From NCBI RefSeq assembly GCF_018100925.1, contig NZ_JAGJEH010000002.1, forward strand, positions 434,001-498,000: a DNA stretch of 64,000 nt, in the 5' to 3' direction. Below the pieces are notes generated by a model. The model had not been told where the DNA came from and made no database searches. It worked only from the letters and a program-made list of their open reading frames with translations. The position numbers and the translations under genes are program-made. The stretch comes from Pseudoalteromonas luteoviolacea (GTDB lineage Bacteria; Pseudomonadota; Gammaproteobacteria; Enterobacterales; Alteromonadaceae). Of this stretch, positions 26,702 to 36,000 are shown one piece after another (the stretch's first letter is position 1; every line of letters starts with the position of its first letter).

Positions 26702-27700
26702 ATGAAAATCAAACATGTCCTGCTGTGTGCAACAATGCTTATGAGTATGCCAAGTGTGGCCGATTCTCTCAAAGTGATGGCTTACAATATCATGCAGCTA
26801 AATGTGCAAGATTGGGATCAAAGTAATAGAGCCCAACGTTTACCCATGGCGCTTACTTCGCTTGATGACAGGCCTGATGTCATTATTGTCAACGAAGTCT
26901 TTAATAGTGATGCTGAGCAAGCTCTCGCTGCGTTATCTTCTATATATCCTTATCAAACCCCCAACGTTGGACAGGATTGCAGTGGTAGCGGCTGGGACGG
27001 TTTGACAGGTAACTGTTCTAATAGCCCATTTGTCATCCGTGGGGGAGTGGTGATTATCTCCAAATATCCAATTATTTCGCAAAAAGCACATGTATTTACT
27101 CAGAGTTTGAGCGGTAGTTGGGACTATTTAGCAAATAAAGGCTTTGCTTATGTTGAAATAGAAAAAGGAGGTCTACGCTATCACTTGATCGGTACTCACT
27201 TGCAAGCAACTCATGATGGCAATACAGAGGAAGAACACCGTGTTCGCATGGGCCAGTTGCGTGAAATTCAAACTTTTATCAAGGCACAAAACATTCCTAG
27301 CAGCGAGCCGTTGATCATTGGTGGTGATATGAACGTGGAATGGAGCAAGCAGCAAGAAGTAACTGATATGCTCACTACAGCACGTGCGAAGCTGAATTTC
27401 GAAACGCCAGTGATAGGTTCATTCTCAGCAAAACACAACTGGTTTACAAAGGCCAACGCATACTATTTTGATTACAGCCTAGAGTACAATGATACCTTGG
27501 ATTATGTATTTTGGCATGCTGATCACAAACAACCCAAAAACAATCCGAGTATGACTGTGCGTTATCCAAAAGCTGACAAAAACTGGTATTGGAGCTATTT
27601 AAAAGGCAACTGGAACCTCAGTAACGGCCGCCATTATCACAATGGCTATTATAATGAGCTATCAGATCATTATCCGGTGCAGGTGAACTTTGAGTTTTGA
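26702..27700 (+). CDS. Secreted sphingomyelinase C (neutral sphingomyelin phosphodiesterase)
   Basis: A 332-residue protein with a signal peptide ending 'SVADS' and an endonuclease/exonuclease/phosphatase fold of the bacterial sphingomyelinase (beta-toxin) type. Catalytic and metal motifs in order: Asn in 'MAYNIMQLN', Glu in 'VIIVNEVF', His in 'GTHLQATH', 'GGDMNVEW', the substrate loop 'LDYVFW', and Asp-His in 'ELSDHYPV'. It would hydrolyse sphingomyelin of eukaryotic membranes outside the cell to ceramide and phosphocholine. TGGAGA before the ATG supports the start. Monocistronic. Confidence 0.9.
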   Translation: MKIKHVLLCATMLMSMPSVADSLKVMAYNIMQLNVQDWDQSNRAQRLPMALTSLDDRPDVIIVNEVFNSDAEQALAALSSIYPYQTPNVGQDCSGSGWDGLTGNCSNSPFVIRGGVVIISKYPIISQKAHVFTQSLSGSWDYLANKGFAYVEIEKGGLRYHLIGTHLQATHDGNTEEEHRVRMGQLREIQTFIKAQNIPSSEPLIIGGDMNVEWSKQQEVTDMLTTARAKLNFETPVIGSFSAKHNWFTKANAYYFDYSLEYNDTLDYVFWHADHKQPKNNPSMTVRYPKADKNWYWSYLKGNWNLSNGRHYHNGYYNELSDHYPVQVNFEF

Positions 27701-27951
27701 TTAAGTGCTAAGTAGGTGCTTGATGACGACACTCAAAACAGAGTTAACAGGCGATAGCTTGGCTATTTCAATCAAACTGACGCCGATTATTGTTTCAATT
27801 AAGCACCGTTTATCAATGACATTAACTTCCTTTAAATATGATTTAAGCTAAGTGGATGAAAGAATCCCTAAAGCTTAAGTTGTATGAGATTGCAGTTTTT
27901 AAACTTAACTCGATTTACTAGTTCTTCTTCCATTAAATTTTAAATAATCTA

Positions 27952-27980
27952 TTGTTTACATTTTGTTCTCAATGTATAAC
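27952..27980 (+). promoter_or_regulatory. Putative sigma-70 promoter of the first small secreted protein gene
   Basis: TTGTTT, a 17-bp spacer and TATAAC lie about 65 bp before the ATG at 28043. The -10 box matches the consensus at five of six positions. The upstream 27701-27950 stretch shows nothing else. Confidence 0.4.
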
Positions 27981-28042
27981 ATTAAGTGGCTGTACTAAAA
28001 GTAAGCACATTTTGGGTTTCACATTTAATTAAGGAAAGAAAA

Positions 28043-28243
28043 ATGATAAAAAGTATCTTAGCCGCAACGGCACTGATTGTTGCTACATCCATCCCGACTA
28101 ATGCAAATGCATACGAAGAAATTTTGGTAGAGTGTTATAAAAATGGTCGCCTATTATGGAGCGATGTTTTTGAATCATATAATGAATCTCGTACTGCTGA
28201 GAAAATTTGCAGAAGAATAGGCGGCGAGCCAATTAGCTACTAA
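28043..28243 (+). CDS. Small secreted two-cysteine protein, paralogue 1
   Basis: A 66-residue protein starting at ATG 28043 (AAGGAAAG upstream). A frame extension to 27986 would precede the signal peptide and is rejected. The signal peptide ends 'TNANA'. The mature part of about 43 residues has the pattern ILVxC...LLWSD...C..IGGEP...Y with 24 residues between the Cys. It is clearly related to the proteins at 30912 and 31376. I know no described family. A disulfide between the two Cys is likely after export. A terminator follows. Confidence 0.8.
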   Translation: MIKSILAATALIVATSIPTNANAYEEILVECYKNGRLLWSDVFESYNESRTAEKICRRIGGEPISY

Positions 28244-28282
28244 ATTCGAGCATGTCTAAATAGTGAGCTCGCATATCGCATG

Positions 28283-28315
28283 AAAAAAGGTCAGCTAGAT
28301 AGTTGGCCTTTTTTG
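28283..28315 (+). terminator. Terminator after small secreted protein 1
   Basis: AAAAAAGGTCA pairs with TGGCCTTTTTT (one G-T) across a loop of about 10 nt and ends in a T-run, 40 bp past the stop. Confidence 0.7.
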
Positions 28316-28572
28316 TAAAGGTCGTAATCAATTTTGAAGTAAGTGTACACAGGTAGTACGTGACCCGCCTATTTAAGTATTTATACTAATATCCCGTATT
28401 TTAAGGGGTAGCCGAAAAGCTAGGGAGCGTATTGTGGCTCAATGGCAAAAGTGCTTTGATAAACCAGATAAAGTGTTTTAAGGTAACTATTCAACTGCTG
28501 TTTATTTGAACTTGAATATAGAAGCTGGCATAAGTTTAATTGGATAATTCACTTCTTAATTAAAGGTTGCAT

Positions 28573-28938
28573 ATGGATATTGCACTCCCAACACTCATAC
28601 ATTTATTCGTGGTTATTCCAGCCATATTTTTAGGCCTTCTAAATTTGGCAATGAAAAAAGGCACTCGTATACATAAGCTCATAGGTAGGTTGTGGGCTGT
28701 GCTTATGTTAATTACCGCTTTTAGCTCTTTTTTTATTCAACCAACAGGAAGCCTAACTTGGCTGCACTTGTTTGCTATTTTAATTATCGTCTCGGTTGTC
28801 GCCGGAACGCATGCCATTTATAAAGGTAATCGAAGGGTTCATATTGATTGTATGTGCGGTGCATATATTGGTACGGTGATCTCCGCTGTTGTTGCCGCAA
28901 GTATCCCAGGGCGCTTATTACACACCATGCTGTTTTAA
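28573..28938 (+). CDS. DUF2306-like small membrane protein
   Basis: A 121-residue membrane protein with four hydrophobic helices and the family pattern: 'LIHLFVVIPAIFLGLLNLAMKKGTRIHKLIGRLWAVLM', then 'WLHLFAILIIV' and a C-terminal 'AYIGTVISAVVA'. The first helix pair with 'IHKLIGR' and the histidine in 'LHLF' resemble DUF2306 predicted membrane proteins, which may bind heme. The function is not established. ATG 28573 is used, with AAAGG 6 bp before it. Confidence 0.8.
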   Translation: MDIALPTLIHLFVVIPAIFLGLLNLAMKKGTRIHKLIGRLWAVLMLITAFSSFFIQPTGSLTWLHLFAILIIVSVVAGTHAIYKGNRRVHIDCMCGAYIGTVISAVVAASIPGRLLHTMLF

Positions 28939-29033
28939 CAATATCGTACTAATTTACTCAGCTTTCTGTTGATACTGTGACTTATATTTTATGCTATAAA
29001 TAGCGAAAAAATAAAAGGTGTAAAGAGGTTTGT

Positions 29034-29423
29034 ATGACAAAGGAGCCATGGGTTAATAGTGAAATTTTGGCGGGAGAGCCTCTGGTTGGAAACAAAGAAG
29101 GCTTAGAGCAGCTAAAAATTGCCATTGAGCAAGTACTGGATGGCTCATCAACTTCTCAGTGTCAACTCTCACTTTGTGACAATATATCGGTCCATATACA
29201 AGAAACCCAACAATACTATACGGCGCAGCAGGAAGATAATCGCACCTGGCTTCAAAAGCTGCGTGATAACTTAATCGCCAGTTTATTATTTAGTTGGCTT
29301 TTTCTTCTACCCCTAGCTGCGCTTGCGCACTTTGCTAACGATATATACGCACAGCCCAAGCCAGAACCTCGGTGCCTGATCCCAAATCCGCCATTAAATA
29401 ACCACGATAAACTTGTTAGATAG
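29034..29423 (+). CDS. Hypothetical single-pass membrane protein
   Basis: A 129-residue protein, AAAGAGG before the ATG. Residues 1-75 are acidic and soluble, with a 'CQLSLC' pair. A membrane helix follows at about 82-103 ('LIASLLFSWLFLLPLAALAHF'). The C-terminal tail is Pro-rich with one Cys. The family is not recognised. No signal peptide is present, so the N-terminus is probably cytoplasmic. Confidence 0.6.
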   Translation: MTKEPWVNSEILAGEPLVGNKEGLEQLKIAIEQVLDGSSTSQCQLSLCDNISVHIQETQQYYTAQQEDNRTWLQKLRDNLIASLLFSWLFLLPLAALAHFANDIYAQPKPEPRCLIPNPPLNNHDKLVR

Positions 29424-29535
29424 CGATTATTCCTGTTAGCCATAAAGTTAGTTGTTTTTGAGCGATGTGGATAAAACAAATATATCGTGAATTATTAAGG
29501 CTAATTCCATTCATCTCACAAATTAAAGGAAATCT

Positions 29536-29913
29536 ATGTATATCGGAGAGGTTGCAAATAAAACCGGATTATCAATAAAAGCGATTCGATTGTATGAAAC
29601 GCGAGGCTTGATTAAAACACCTTTGAGACAAGGACGCTACCGCGTATACGAAGATTCGCACATAGAGGTGCTGAACCTAATCAAAGAGGCCAAGTCGTTA
29701 GGGTCTACTTTAGCTCAACTTGACGAGGTGATTGTCTATCAAAATGGGGAAGTAGATTGGCTACGAATAGAGCAGTTTCTGGTTGGGCTTAAGTGTCAGT
29801 TGTCACGTCAGGTAGATTCGTTAAATAGCAGGATCTCTCGGATTGAAAATTGTCTGTCTACGATAAAATCTTGTCCTTCTATGCTTGACTCTACCCCTAG
29901 GGGAAGAGACTAG
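29536..29913 (+). CDS. MerR-family transcriptional regulator
   Basis: A 125-residue regulator with the MerR winged-helix at the N-terminus ('IGEVANKTGLSIKAIRLYETRGLI', 'YRVYEDSHIEVL') and a long dimerisation helix (about 72-112). Two C-terminal Cys ('IENCLSTIKSCPS') sit where metal- or thiol-sensing MerR proteins place their ligands, so a metal or redox signal is possible (inference). Its own 3' end contains the promoter and operator that probably drive the oxidoreductase gene 28 bp downstream. Confidence 0.9.
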   Translation: MYIGEVANKTGLSIKAIRLYETRGLIKTPLRQGRYRVYEDSHIEVLNLIKEAKSLGSTLAQLDEVIVYQNGEVDWLRIEQFLVGLKCQLSRQVDSLNSRISRIENCLSTIKSCPSMLDSTPRGRD

Positions 29914-29916
29914 ACT
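29885..29916 (+). promoter_or_regulatory. MerR-type promoter with palindromic operator inside the merR-like gene end
   Basis: TTGACT (29885-29890), a 20-bp spacer and TAGACT (29911-29916). The spacer region carries CTCTACCCCTAGGGGAAGAG (29889-29908), a palindrome at 18 of 20 positions. An overlong spacer filled by a dyad is the hallmark of MerR-activated promoters. It lies 25 bp upstream of the oxidoreductase ATG. Confidence 0.75.
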
Positions 29917-29940
29917 CGTCATCAAACTCAAAAATAGGAA

Positions 29941-30525
29941 ATGAGTAAAATGACGAAAAAAATACTAGTTCTAAATGGTAATCCAAAATCAAACAGTTTT
30001 GGTCAACACTTGGCAGATATCTACAGTTGTGAAGCAAGAGAGTACTTTGAGGTAAGACGTTTTAATTTATCTGAAATGACATTTAATGCAAGTTTGCAGT
30101 ATGGCTACAATACACCACAAATTTTAGAGCCTATTTTAGTCGAGTTTCAGAAGGCAGTTTTGTGGGCTGAGCATATTGTAATTATTTCGCCGATTTGGTG
30201 GGGTGGGATCCCGGCTAAACTTAAGGGCTTATTTGATAGAGCGTTTTTACCAGATTTCTCTTTTAAGTACGAAAAAGATAACCCTGTACCTGTACAGCTC
30301 TTAACAGGTAAAACGTCCCGCCTTATTCTAACAATGGATATGCCTGCACAGCATATGGAAGAGCAAGCAGCGCCAGTGATTGCTCAACTTGATACATATA
30401 CATTACAGTTTTGTGGTATTCAAAAAGCACAAATAAACTTATTTGGCTCTTTGGTCTTAGCAACACCTGACGATAAGCAAAAGTGGGAGGGAACGATGAA
30501 GTCGTTGGGAAGAAAAGGTCTATAA
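29941..30525 (+). CDS. Flavodoxin-fold NAD(P)H-dependent oxidoreductase
   Basis: A 194-residue protein of the NQO/MdaB/KefF type: FMN-binding 'LVLNGNPKSNSFGQHLA', 'IVIISPIWWGGIPAKLKGLFDRAF' and a late 'LTMDMPAQHM'. It probably reduces quinones or other electrophiles with two electrons in the cytoplasm. AGGAA overlaps the first ATG (29941), and an ATG at 29950 with better spacing is an alternative start. It is the likely target of the upstream MerR regulator. Confidence 0.88.
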   Translation: MSKMTKKILVLNGNPKSNSFGQHLADIYSCEAREYFEVRRFNLSEMTFNASLQYGYNTPQILEPILVEFQKAVLWAEHIVIISPIWWGGIPAKLKGLFDRAFLPDFSFKYEKDNPVPVQLLTGKTSRLILTMDMPAQHMEEQAAPVIAQLDTYTLQFCGIQKAQINLFGSLVLATPDDKQKWEGTMKSLGRKGL

Positions 30526-30552
30526 AAGCAAACCATTCAATGTCTAAAAGCA

Positions 30553-30586
30553 AGTTGGCTAACCGTGCTAAAACAGTTAGCCGACT
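30553..30586 (+). terminator. Terminator after the oxidoreductase gene
   Basis: AGTTGGCTAAC pairs with GTTAGCCGACT (one G-T pair) across a 12-nt loop. CTCTTTTTATT follows after a few bases. The rest of the 386-bp gap to 30912 holds the promoter below. Confidence 0.6.
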
Positions 30587-30836
30587 AACGACCTCTTTTT
30601 ATTGTCTGAATGTGGTTACCTCAACACGCTCTAATTCTGTTTAATTGATAAATACCTGATTGAGTCTTACTTCTCTCGTTGCAGCTAGTTTATCGAACTT
30701 GATGAAAGTAGACGCACTCTTTTGTGCACTCGTATTCACATAGCTCTAGTATTTGGTAAATTTTGATTAATTTTTTCATGATAAATTAATGATTTTATAG
30801 AATTTAAATAACGGTGGATTTTACGTTTCATGGTTG

Positions 30837-30865
30837 TTTACAGTCTTTTTTGTCTATTATATATT
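30837..30865 (+). promoter_or_regulatory. Putative sigma-70 promoter of small secreted protein 2
   Basis: TTTACA, a 17-bp spacer and TATATT, each matching consensus at five of six positions, end 47 bp before the ATG at 30912. Confidence 0.5.
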
Positions 30866-30911
30866 CGACTTGATTTTAATCTGTTTAATTTAAACAAGGG
30901 AGTTTATAAAA

Positions 30912-31142
30912 ATGAAATTAAAATCAATTTTTTTTGGCTTTGCTACAGCGGCTACTTTATCTTTAAGTAGTCATGCAATGGCCTCTATTGGCAGTAATAC
31001 CATGCTTATTACGTGTGTAGATCAAAGTGAATCCAAAGTGCTGTGGTCGGATCGCGCCTCTAATCCTAGAGTGCAAAACGCTTTGTTGACGAGGTGCTTA
31101 TATGAAGGCGGTTTCCCTGAGGTTCGTTTTATTACGTATTAA
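30912..31142 (+). CDS. Small secreted two-cysteine protein, paralogue 2
   Basis: A 76-residue protein. The signal peptide starts 'MKLKSIFFG' and ends 'SHAMA'. The mature part (about 52 residues) has MLITC, then VLWSD, then RC..EGGFPEV..ITY, with 26 residues between the Cys. It shares its leader 'MKLKS(I/M)(F/L)FG' and a nearly identical 5' leader (ACAAGGGAGT(T/A)TATAA) with the next gene, pointing to a recent tandem duplication. Function unknown. A periplasmic or secreted disulfide mini-protein is likely. Confidence 0.8.
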   Translation: MKLKSIFFGFATAATLSLSSHAMASIGSNTMLITCVDQSESKVLWSDRASNPRVQNALLTRCLYEGGFPEVRFITY

Positions 31143-31375
31143 ATACATCAGATGTGATGTATGGCGATAGGGGTTCTCCATTTAGTCTTTCTCAGCAATG
31201 TAAGGTAAAATAGTGTATTTTGGCATGAATAGTTATATGTAAATAGTTCGTGCGTTTGTAAAATTCAGGTGTTTAAAATAAACTCCGATTTTTATTGCTC
31301 TATTTAACAGCTCTGTATTGCTGATTTTAATTTTTATATTTATATAAAAGGTATAAAACAAGGGAGTATATAATA

Positions 31376-31597
31376 ATGAAACTTAAATCAATGCTATTTG
31401 GCGGCATAGCTGCCATTGCTCTATTACTTGGTGTGCAATCAACAGCTCATGCATATATGACGATTTTGGTAACTTGCATAGACAAAAATAACTACAACAT
31501 CTTATGGACCTCAAAGTCTATTTTCCACGCCCAGTACAGAGAAGATGTAAGGCGTTGTATCGCGGATGGTGGTTACGCTGAGGTCGATTACCTCTAA
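31376..31597 (+). CDS. Small secreted two-cysteine protein, paralogue 3
   Basis: A 73-residue protein with signal peptide ending 'STAHA'. The mature part (about 47 residues) has TILVTC, then ILWTS, then RC..DGGYAEVDY, with 25 residues between the Cys. It lies 233 bp after paralogue 2 and has its own leader with AAGGGAG. Immediate residues after the signal ('YMTILVTC') resemble paralogue 1 ('YEEILVEC'). It may have its own AT-rich promoter around 31318-31347. Confidence 0.8.
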   Translation: MKLKSMLFGGIAAIALLLGVQSTAHAYMTILVTCIDKNNYNILWTSKSIFHAQYREDVRRCIADGGYAEVDYL

Positions 31598-31611
31598 ACA
31601 CTGAGTGGACC

Positions 31612-31640
31612 AAGTACGTTTGCGCTGAGTAAACGTACTT
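31612..31640 (+). terminator. Hairpin after small secreted protein 3
   Basis: AAGTACGTTT and AAACGTACTT form a perfect 10-bp stem with a 9-nt loop, 14 bp after the stop codon. A T-run occurs only about 25 bp further, so it may be a weak terminator or 3' protector. Confidence 0.55.
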
Positions 31641-31709
31641 ATTAATTAACCTAAAACTACTTTTTTAAAAGGTTTAACCCGTGAATTCAAACATCACTTT
31701 TTGCGGTGT

Positions 31710-32177
31710 TTAACACATGCCCTTCATAATGTAATTTGCTCCCGCTGGACTGCCCAAATACTTTTCATTTGTGTCTTCAAAGCCTGCTTTTTTATAGCAT
31801 TGGTATGCGGGGTTGTTACGGCAGTTGACGGTTAAATAAATTTGACTGTACTCGGGATAAAACTCGCGCACGTAAGGGAAAAGGGCATGCACTGCTTGTT
31901 TGCCATAGCCGTTGCCTTGTTGGCGTTTATCAATCACAAATGCGCGGATCCCAACAGCATCTTTTGGGCAAAAGTCATATTTCTGAGCATAAGCGAGGTC
32001 AAGCTTAAAATAACCAATGACGTTGCCTTGATATTCAATCACATGCAAATGGGTGGTGTCGCATATATCATTTAAAAACTCGGAAGCAATGCCTGCAAAT
32101 TCAACCTGACTATCTTCAATTTGAATGGCTTTTACCTGTTCTAGATGTTTTTCAGAGAGCTTTGTTATCGTTATCAT
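31710..32177 (-). CDS. GNAT-family N-acetyltransferase
   Basis: A 155-residue single GNAT domain. Acetyl-CoA-binding motif A is 'AFVIDKRQQGNGYGKQAV' (Q-x-x-G-x-G/A). Motif B is 'IYLTVNCRNNPAYQCYKKAGFE'. The substrate is not predictable. It stands alone between the small-peptide genes and the alkylation-repair gene. Confidence 0.9.
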   Translation of the reverse strand: MITITKLSEKHLEQVKAIQIEDSQVEFAGIASEFLNDICDTTHLHVIEYQGNVIGYFKLDLAYAQKYDFCPKDAVGIRAFVIDKRQQGNGYGKQAVHALFPYVREFYPEYSQIYLTVNCRNNPAYQCYKKAGFEDTNEKYLGSPAGANYIMKGMC

Positions 32178-32257
32178 GATGTGCTCTTAAGTGTTATAAA
32201 GTAACAAAAGAATAATTGATATTTTCCAAAATTACCATATTCGGGACGAAGTTCTAT

Positions 32258-32920
32258 TTACAGCGACATGAGCTGCGCTTTGGTTTGTTTGTCGAGTTTT
32301 TCTAGCGCATATCGGAATGCCACCCGAGGCATGTGTTTGTGGTGAGTTTTGAGATAATTAATAACGACGTCTGGCGATGACTTTGAAAGCACTTTTAGTA
32401 GCCAGCCATAGCCTTTTTGCACCAAATCATGTTGATCATTGAATAACAAGTTTGCCGCGTTTAAAGGGGCGTTTAGGGGGGATTTACCTTTATTTAATGG
32501 GTAAATTAAAATGACTGCAACGGCTCTTCGAACAGCGAAGTTGCTGTGCGTGGCCCAATGGTGGGTTTTATCAATGAGTTGGGGGTATTGCACAATTAGC
32601 TCGCCAAAGGCATGGGTACAAAAATCGTCGCAGTCGTACCAGTCGGTGACATAGTGCAGTAACCAACATTCGAAAATATCAAAGGTACTTAGTGTATATT
32701 GTTTTTTGACTCGAAACGCCCAGTCATAGGCGATTAAACTGAGCATCCAATCACGCTCCTCAAGCAATTGCTCGCACAGGTGCAGTACAGATTCAATCTG
32801 GTGATCAGCTAATTGTCGGTAAAGCGTTGCAGAAAGTTGCCGAGCCTGTGCTGTTTTGATTTTTTGCTGCGGATAGCCAAGTTCAGCCAAAGCGCCTAAG
32901 GCAGTGTCTTTGATATGCAT
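32258..32920 (-). CDS. AlkD-like DNA alkylation repair protein (HEAT-repeat glycosylase family)
   Basis: A 220-residue all-helical protein with the AlkD/AlkC pattern: 'TDWYDCDDFCTHAFGELI', then 'WATHSNFAVRRAVAVIL', then 'DLVQKGYGWLLKVLSK' and C-terminal 'RVAFRYALEKLDK'. AlkD removes bulky or positively charged N-alkyl bases. I use ATG 32920, and a TTG at 32932 would add four residues. It lies just past the terminator of the megasynthase gene on the same strand. A self-protection role against a DNA-alkylating product is only a speculation from proximity. Confidence 0.82.
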   Translation of the reverse strand: MHIKDTALGALAELGYPQQKIKTAQARQLSATLYRQLADHQIESVLHLCEQLLEERDWMLSLIAYDWAFRVKKQYTLSTFDIFECWLLHYVTDWYDCDDFCTHAFGELIVQYPQLIDKTHHWATHSNFAVRRAVAVILIYPLNKGKSPLNAPLNAANLLFNDQHDLVQKGYGWLLKVLSKSSPDVVINYLKTHHKHMPRVAFRYALEKLDKQTKAQLMSL

Positions 32921-32968
32921 AGCGTGTATCAATGCGTTGTTTTAAAACACATTAGCTGATTTATGGCA

Positions 32969-33009
32969 AAAGCTCAAAGCTACCTAGAAAAATAGCGGCT
33001 TTGAGCTTT
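32969..33009 (-). terminator. Terminator of the biosynthetic cluster
   Basis: AAAGCTCAAAGC and GCTTTGAGCTTT form a perfect 12-bp stem enclosing 17 nt, beginning 5 bp past the megasynthase stop. It marks the 3' end of the cluster transcript. Confidence 0.7.
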
Positions 33010-33013
33010 GGCT

Positions 33014-36000
33014 TTAGTTCGATTGTGATGCTGCCTCTGACCAAATTATTTGATAATGGGGGTCTTGTCGCCACTGTTTAAAATAGGTATTAAACAAGGT
33101 TTTCCATTCACCAAATCCAATCTGGTATTTCTCTATTAGAGATAAATAGTTGTCTTTGTCATAGGGCGACATTGGCATTAGATAGGTTTCGAATAAATAC
33201 TCATCATAACCTGGGCGCTGAGTGAGTAGCCCGTTCATAATGACTTGGGTATTACCCTCTGTTGCATGTGCAATATAGTGTTTGCACGAAGCAATGAAGT
33301 CATGTTTATCACCTTGTTCAAACTTCAGGTCGTGCGCTTTGGTCAAGTCGTAAAACTCGCTTACTGGCAGCGGGGTTTTGTTTGCTACATGAAATACAGT
33401 ATTGCGCTTTTGCTCATCACCCATTCCGAGCACAATTGCGGCTGCGGCTTTATCAACCGGAATAATATCCAGCAAATACGGTACATCAGCTGGCTGCACT
33501 GGCGTGCGCATCATCATTTTTAGAATACGGTGGAAAATATCATCAGTGTTGCCAATCCCCGTTTGCGACGATCCCGAAATTTGAGCAAAGCGGTAAATAG
33601 TGTAAGGCACTCCATGCTGTGAGGCTTGACGGATGTTCTCTTCTTGCACCCATTTAGATTGACCGTAACCACTACAGATAAGCTCAGCATCTTTAATATC
33701 AATAAAGTCCTCTACAGGGTTGACTGAAAAGTGGGAGTTTTTTACCTGTGTGCTGGCAGTTGTGCTCGATACAAAGTGGAGCATTTTAAGCGATAGTGTG
33801 GTCGCCATTTCTAACAATTGATTGGTGCCCGCCACCGACTTTTTGAATGCAAAGTAAGGCTGAATATGATTGACATAAGATGCCGTGTGGACGATATGTT
33901 GCACCTCAGAGCATAAACGTTGCCAGTTTTTGTCTGACAGCCCGAGTTGTGGTTTTTCCATGTCACCGAGCATAGGCACGATGCGCTTCATATTCGGTGT
34001 AAGCCGATAATTTTGGGCTGAGTGCGCGATACGTTGCTTTGCTTGATCAAGGTTATTGGCTCGAACGATGCAGTAGATAGTGGCGTCTGTTTCATCCAGT
34101 AACTGCTGCAAGATATGACTACCTAAAAAGCCCGTTGCACCAGTAAGTAATACAGCATTAACCGCGCCTTCATAGGCCTTTTCTAATGAAGTGGTGTCTA
34201 CTGTTGGCGTAAAGCCCGCGTCTAAGATAAAGTCAGGTTTTTGCTGTTTCGCATCGCTTTTTTTACCACTACCTTCAGCGATGTAGAGCTTTTCAATGTC
34301 ATCGATGAACGCAGCGATGGTGTTCATGTTTTTAAATGCATCTGCTTGCAATTCGATGTTAAGGGTTTCTTTTAATTGTTGAAACGTTTTTAGCAAAGAT
34401 ATGGAGTCAAAACCATAGTCGTACAGGTCGCAATCTAGGTCCAGCTCATCGGCAGAGACGCCGATCACATTACTGACGATTTGGATCACAGCCGCCCGTA
34501 TGTCTGATGCTTTGACGACTTCAATTTGAGTTGCTTCTGTGTTTTTAATCAATTGATTTAACTCAGCTTTTCGAGCCATTAAGCGGGCGGTGTTGTGATA
34601 AATTTTTTCTGGTTCTGAGCTTAGCAACGCACCTATATTCGTCGCTTCTGAGCTAAGTAAGCTTTGCATCAATGCGAAAGCATCGGGCATGTTAATCAGC
34701 TGGTAGCCTTTTTTCTCGGCAAAGCGATTTTCGATGCTTTTTACCGGATCATCGGAGTGCCAATAGCCCCAATTAATGGCCAGAGTTTTCCCCTGCCTTT
34801 GGCCTGCATTGACCAGCTGTTGGCGGGTATGTGCAAAGGTATTTTGAAAGCCATTGCCATATGAATATGACAAGTGATTTAAGCTGCCAAATACGGCCAT
34901 AGATGAGAACATCACAAACATATCGAGTTTTGACTCAGCGAATGTTTTATCTAGGTTTATCGAACCTTGAACTTTAACCTGCATGGCTCGTTCAAAGTCG
35001 GCCCAGCAAGTTTCATCTTGCGAAAAAGCGGTGCCTAAGTGTACAACGCCATTGAGAGAGATACCTCGTGTATCAATAAATTGCTTAACCACTGTAAGGT
35101 CTTGCTCACAAGTGACATCAGCGCTGAGGTAGTGCACTTGCCCTTGATTAAGAATTTTGAGTTGCTCAATTGCTTCTGCACACTGCTGTTCACTGCGCCT
35201 GCCAATTAGAATAACTGTGGCATTAAACTCAGTTAATAACTGCTTGCTCAGTGCCATGCCAAGTTCTCCAAGTGCGCCTGCAATTAAATACACCCCATTT
35301 TGCTTGAAGTTGGGAACGCTTAGCGTCGGTGCAATTGAAGGTATCGACGCTTTGTTCAGGGTTAAGGCAAATCGAGTTTGGTCTTGGTATTTAACTTGAT
35401 TTGGTTGAGAGGTTTCGCCACTTAAGCTGGGACAAACGACCTCCTGCAGCAATTTATCAGTCCAATTATTGTCCTCAATAGCAAATTCAACTAGGCTCCA
35501 CACATGTGCAGGGCTGCGCATGGTGTAGCTTCTCAGTAGCGCGCTCATATCTTCGCAGTGGGTGTTCGCCAAACACTCTGGTAGTGTATAAAACAGCTGC
35601 ATGGCGTGTTTATCAAGCTTTGAGATGGCTTGCATAAACTCATAAAGGGGTTTTACCTGCGCTGTTTTTATATCAGTTGGTTCAGCGATAAAAAATACCA
35701 AGTTTGGCAAGTTACCTTGGTTAAGTGTTAATGTGCTCAGTGCACCGTAGTTCACTGCTTTAACATCTAAATCAGCGAGCTTTTCTTGCAGTGGCGCAGC
35801 GCTTTGCAGGTCTTGTGCGACGATCAGCACTTTTTTACCAGCTAGCATTGGGGTTATCTGAGCGTGCCAATCTGATGGGCAGGCCAAAGGTGCAGGTTGC
35901 CATTCATTCTCAAGTAGTAGCCAAGACGCAGAAGGCTTTTCAGTTGTTACGAACGGCGTGGTTGGCAGACTGATTTTTTGCACCGCTGCTTGATAAAGTA

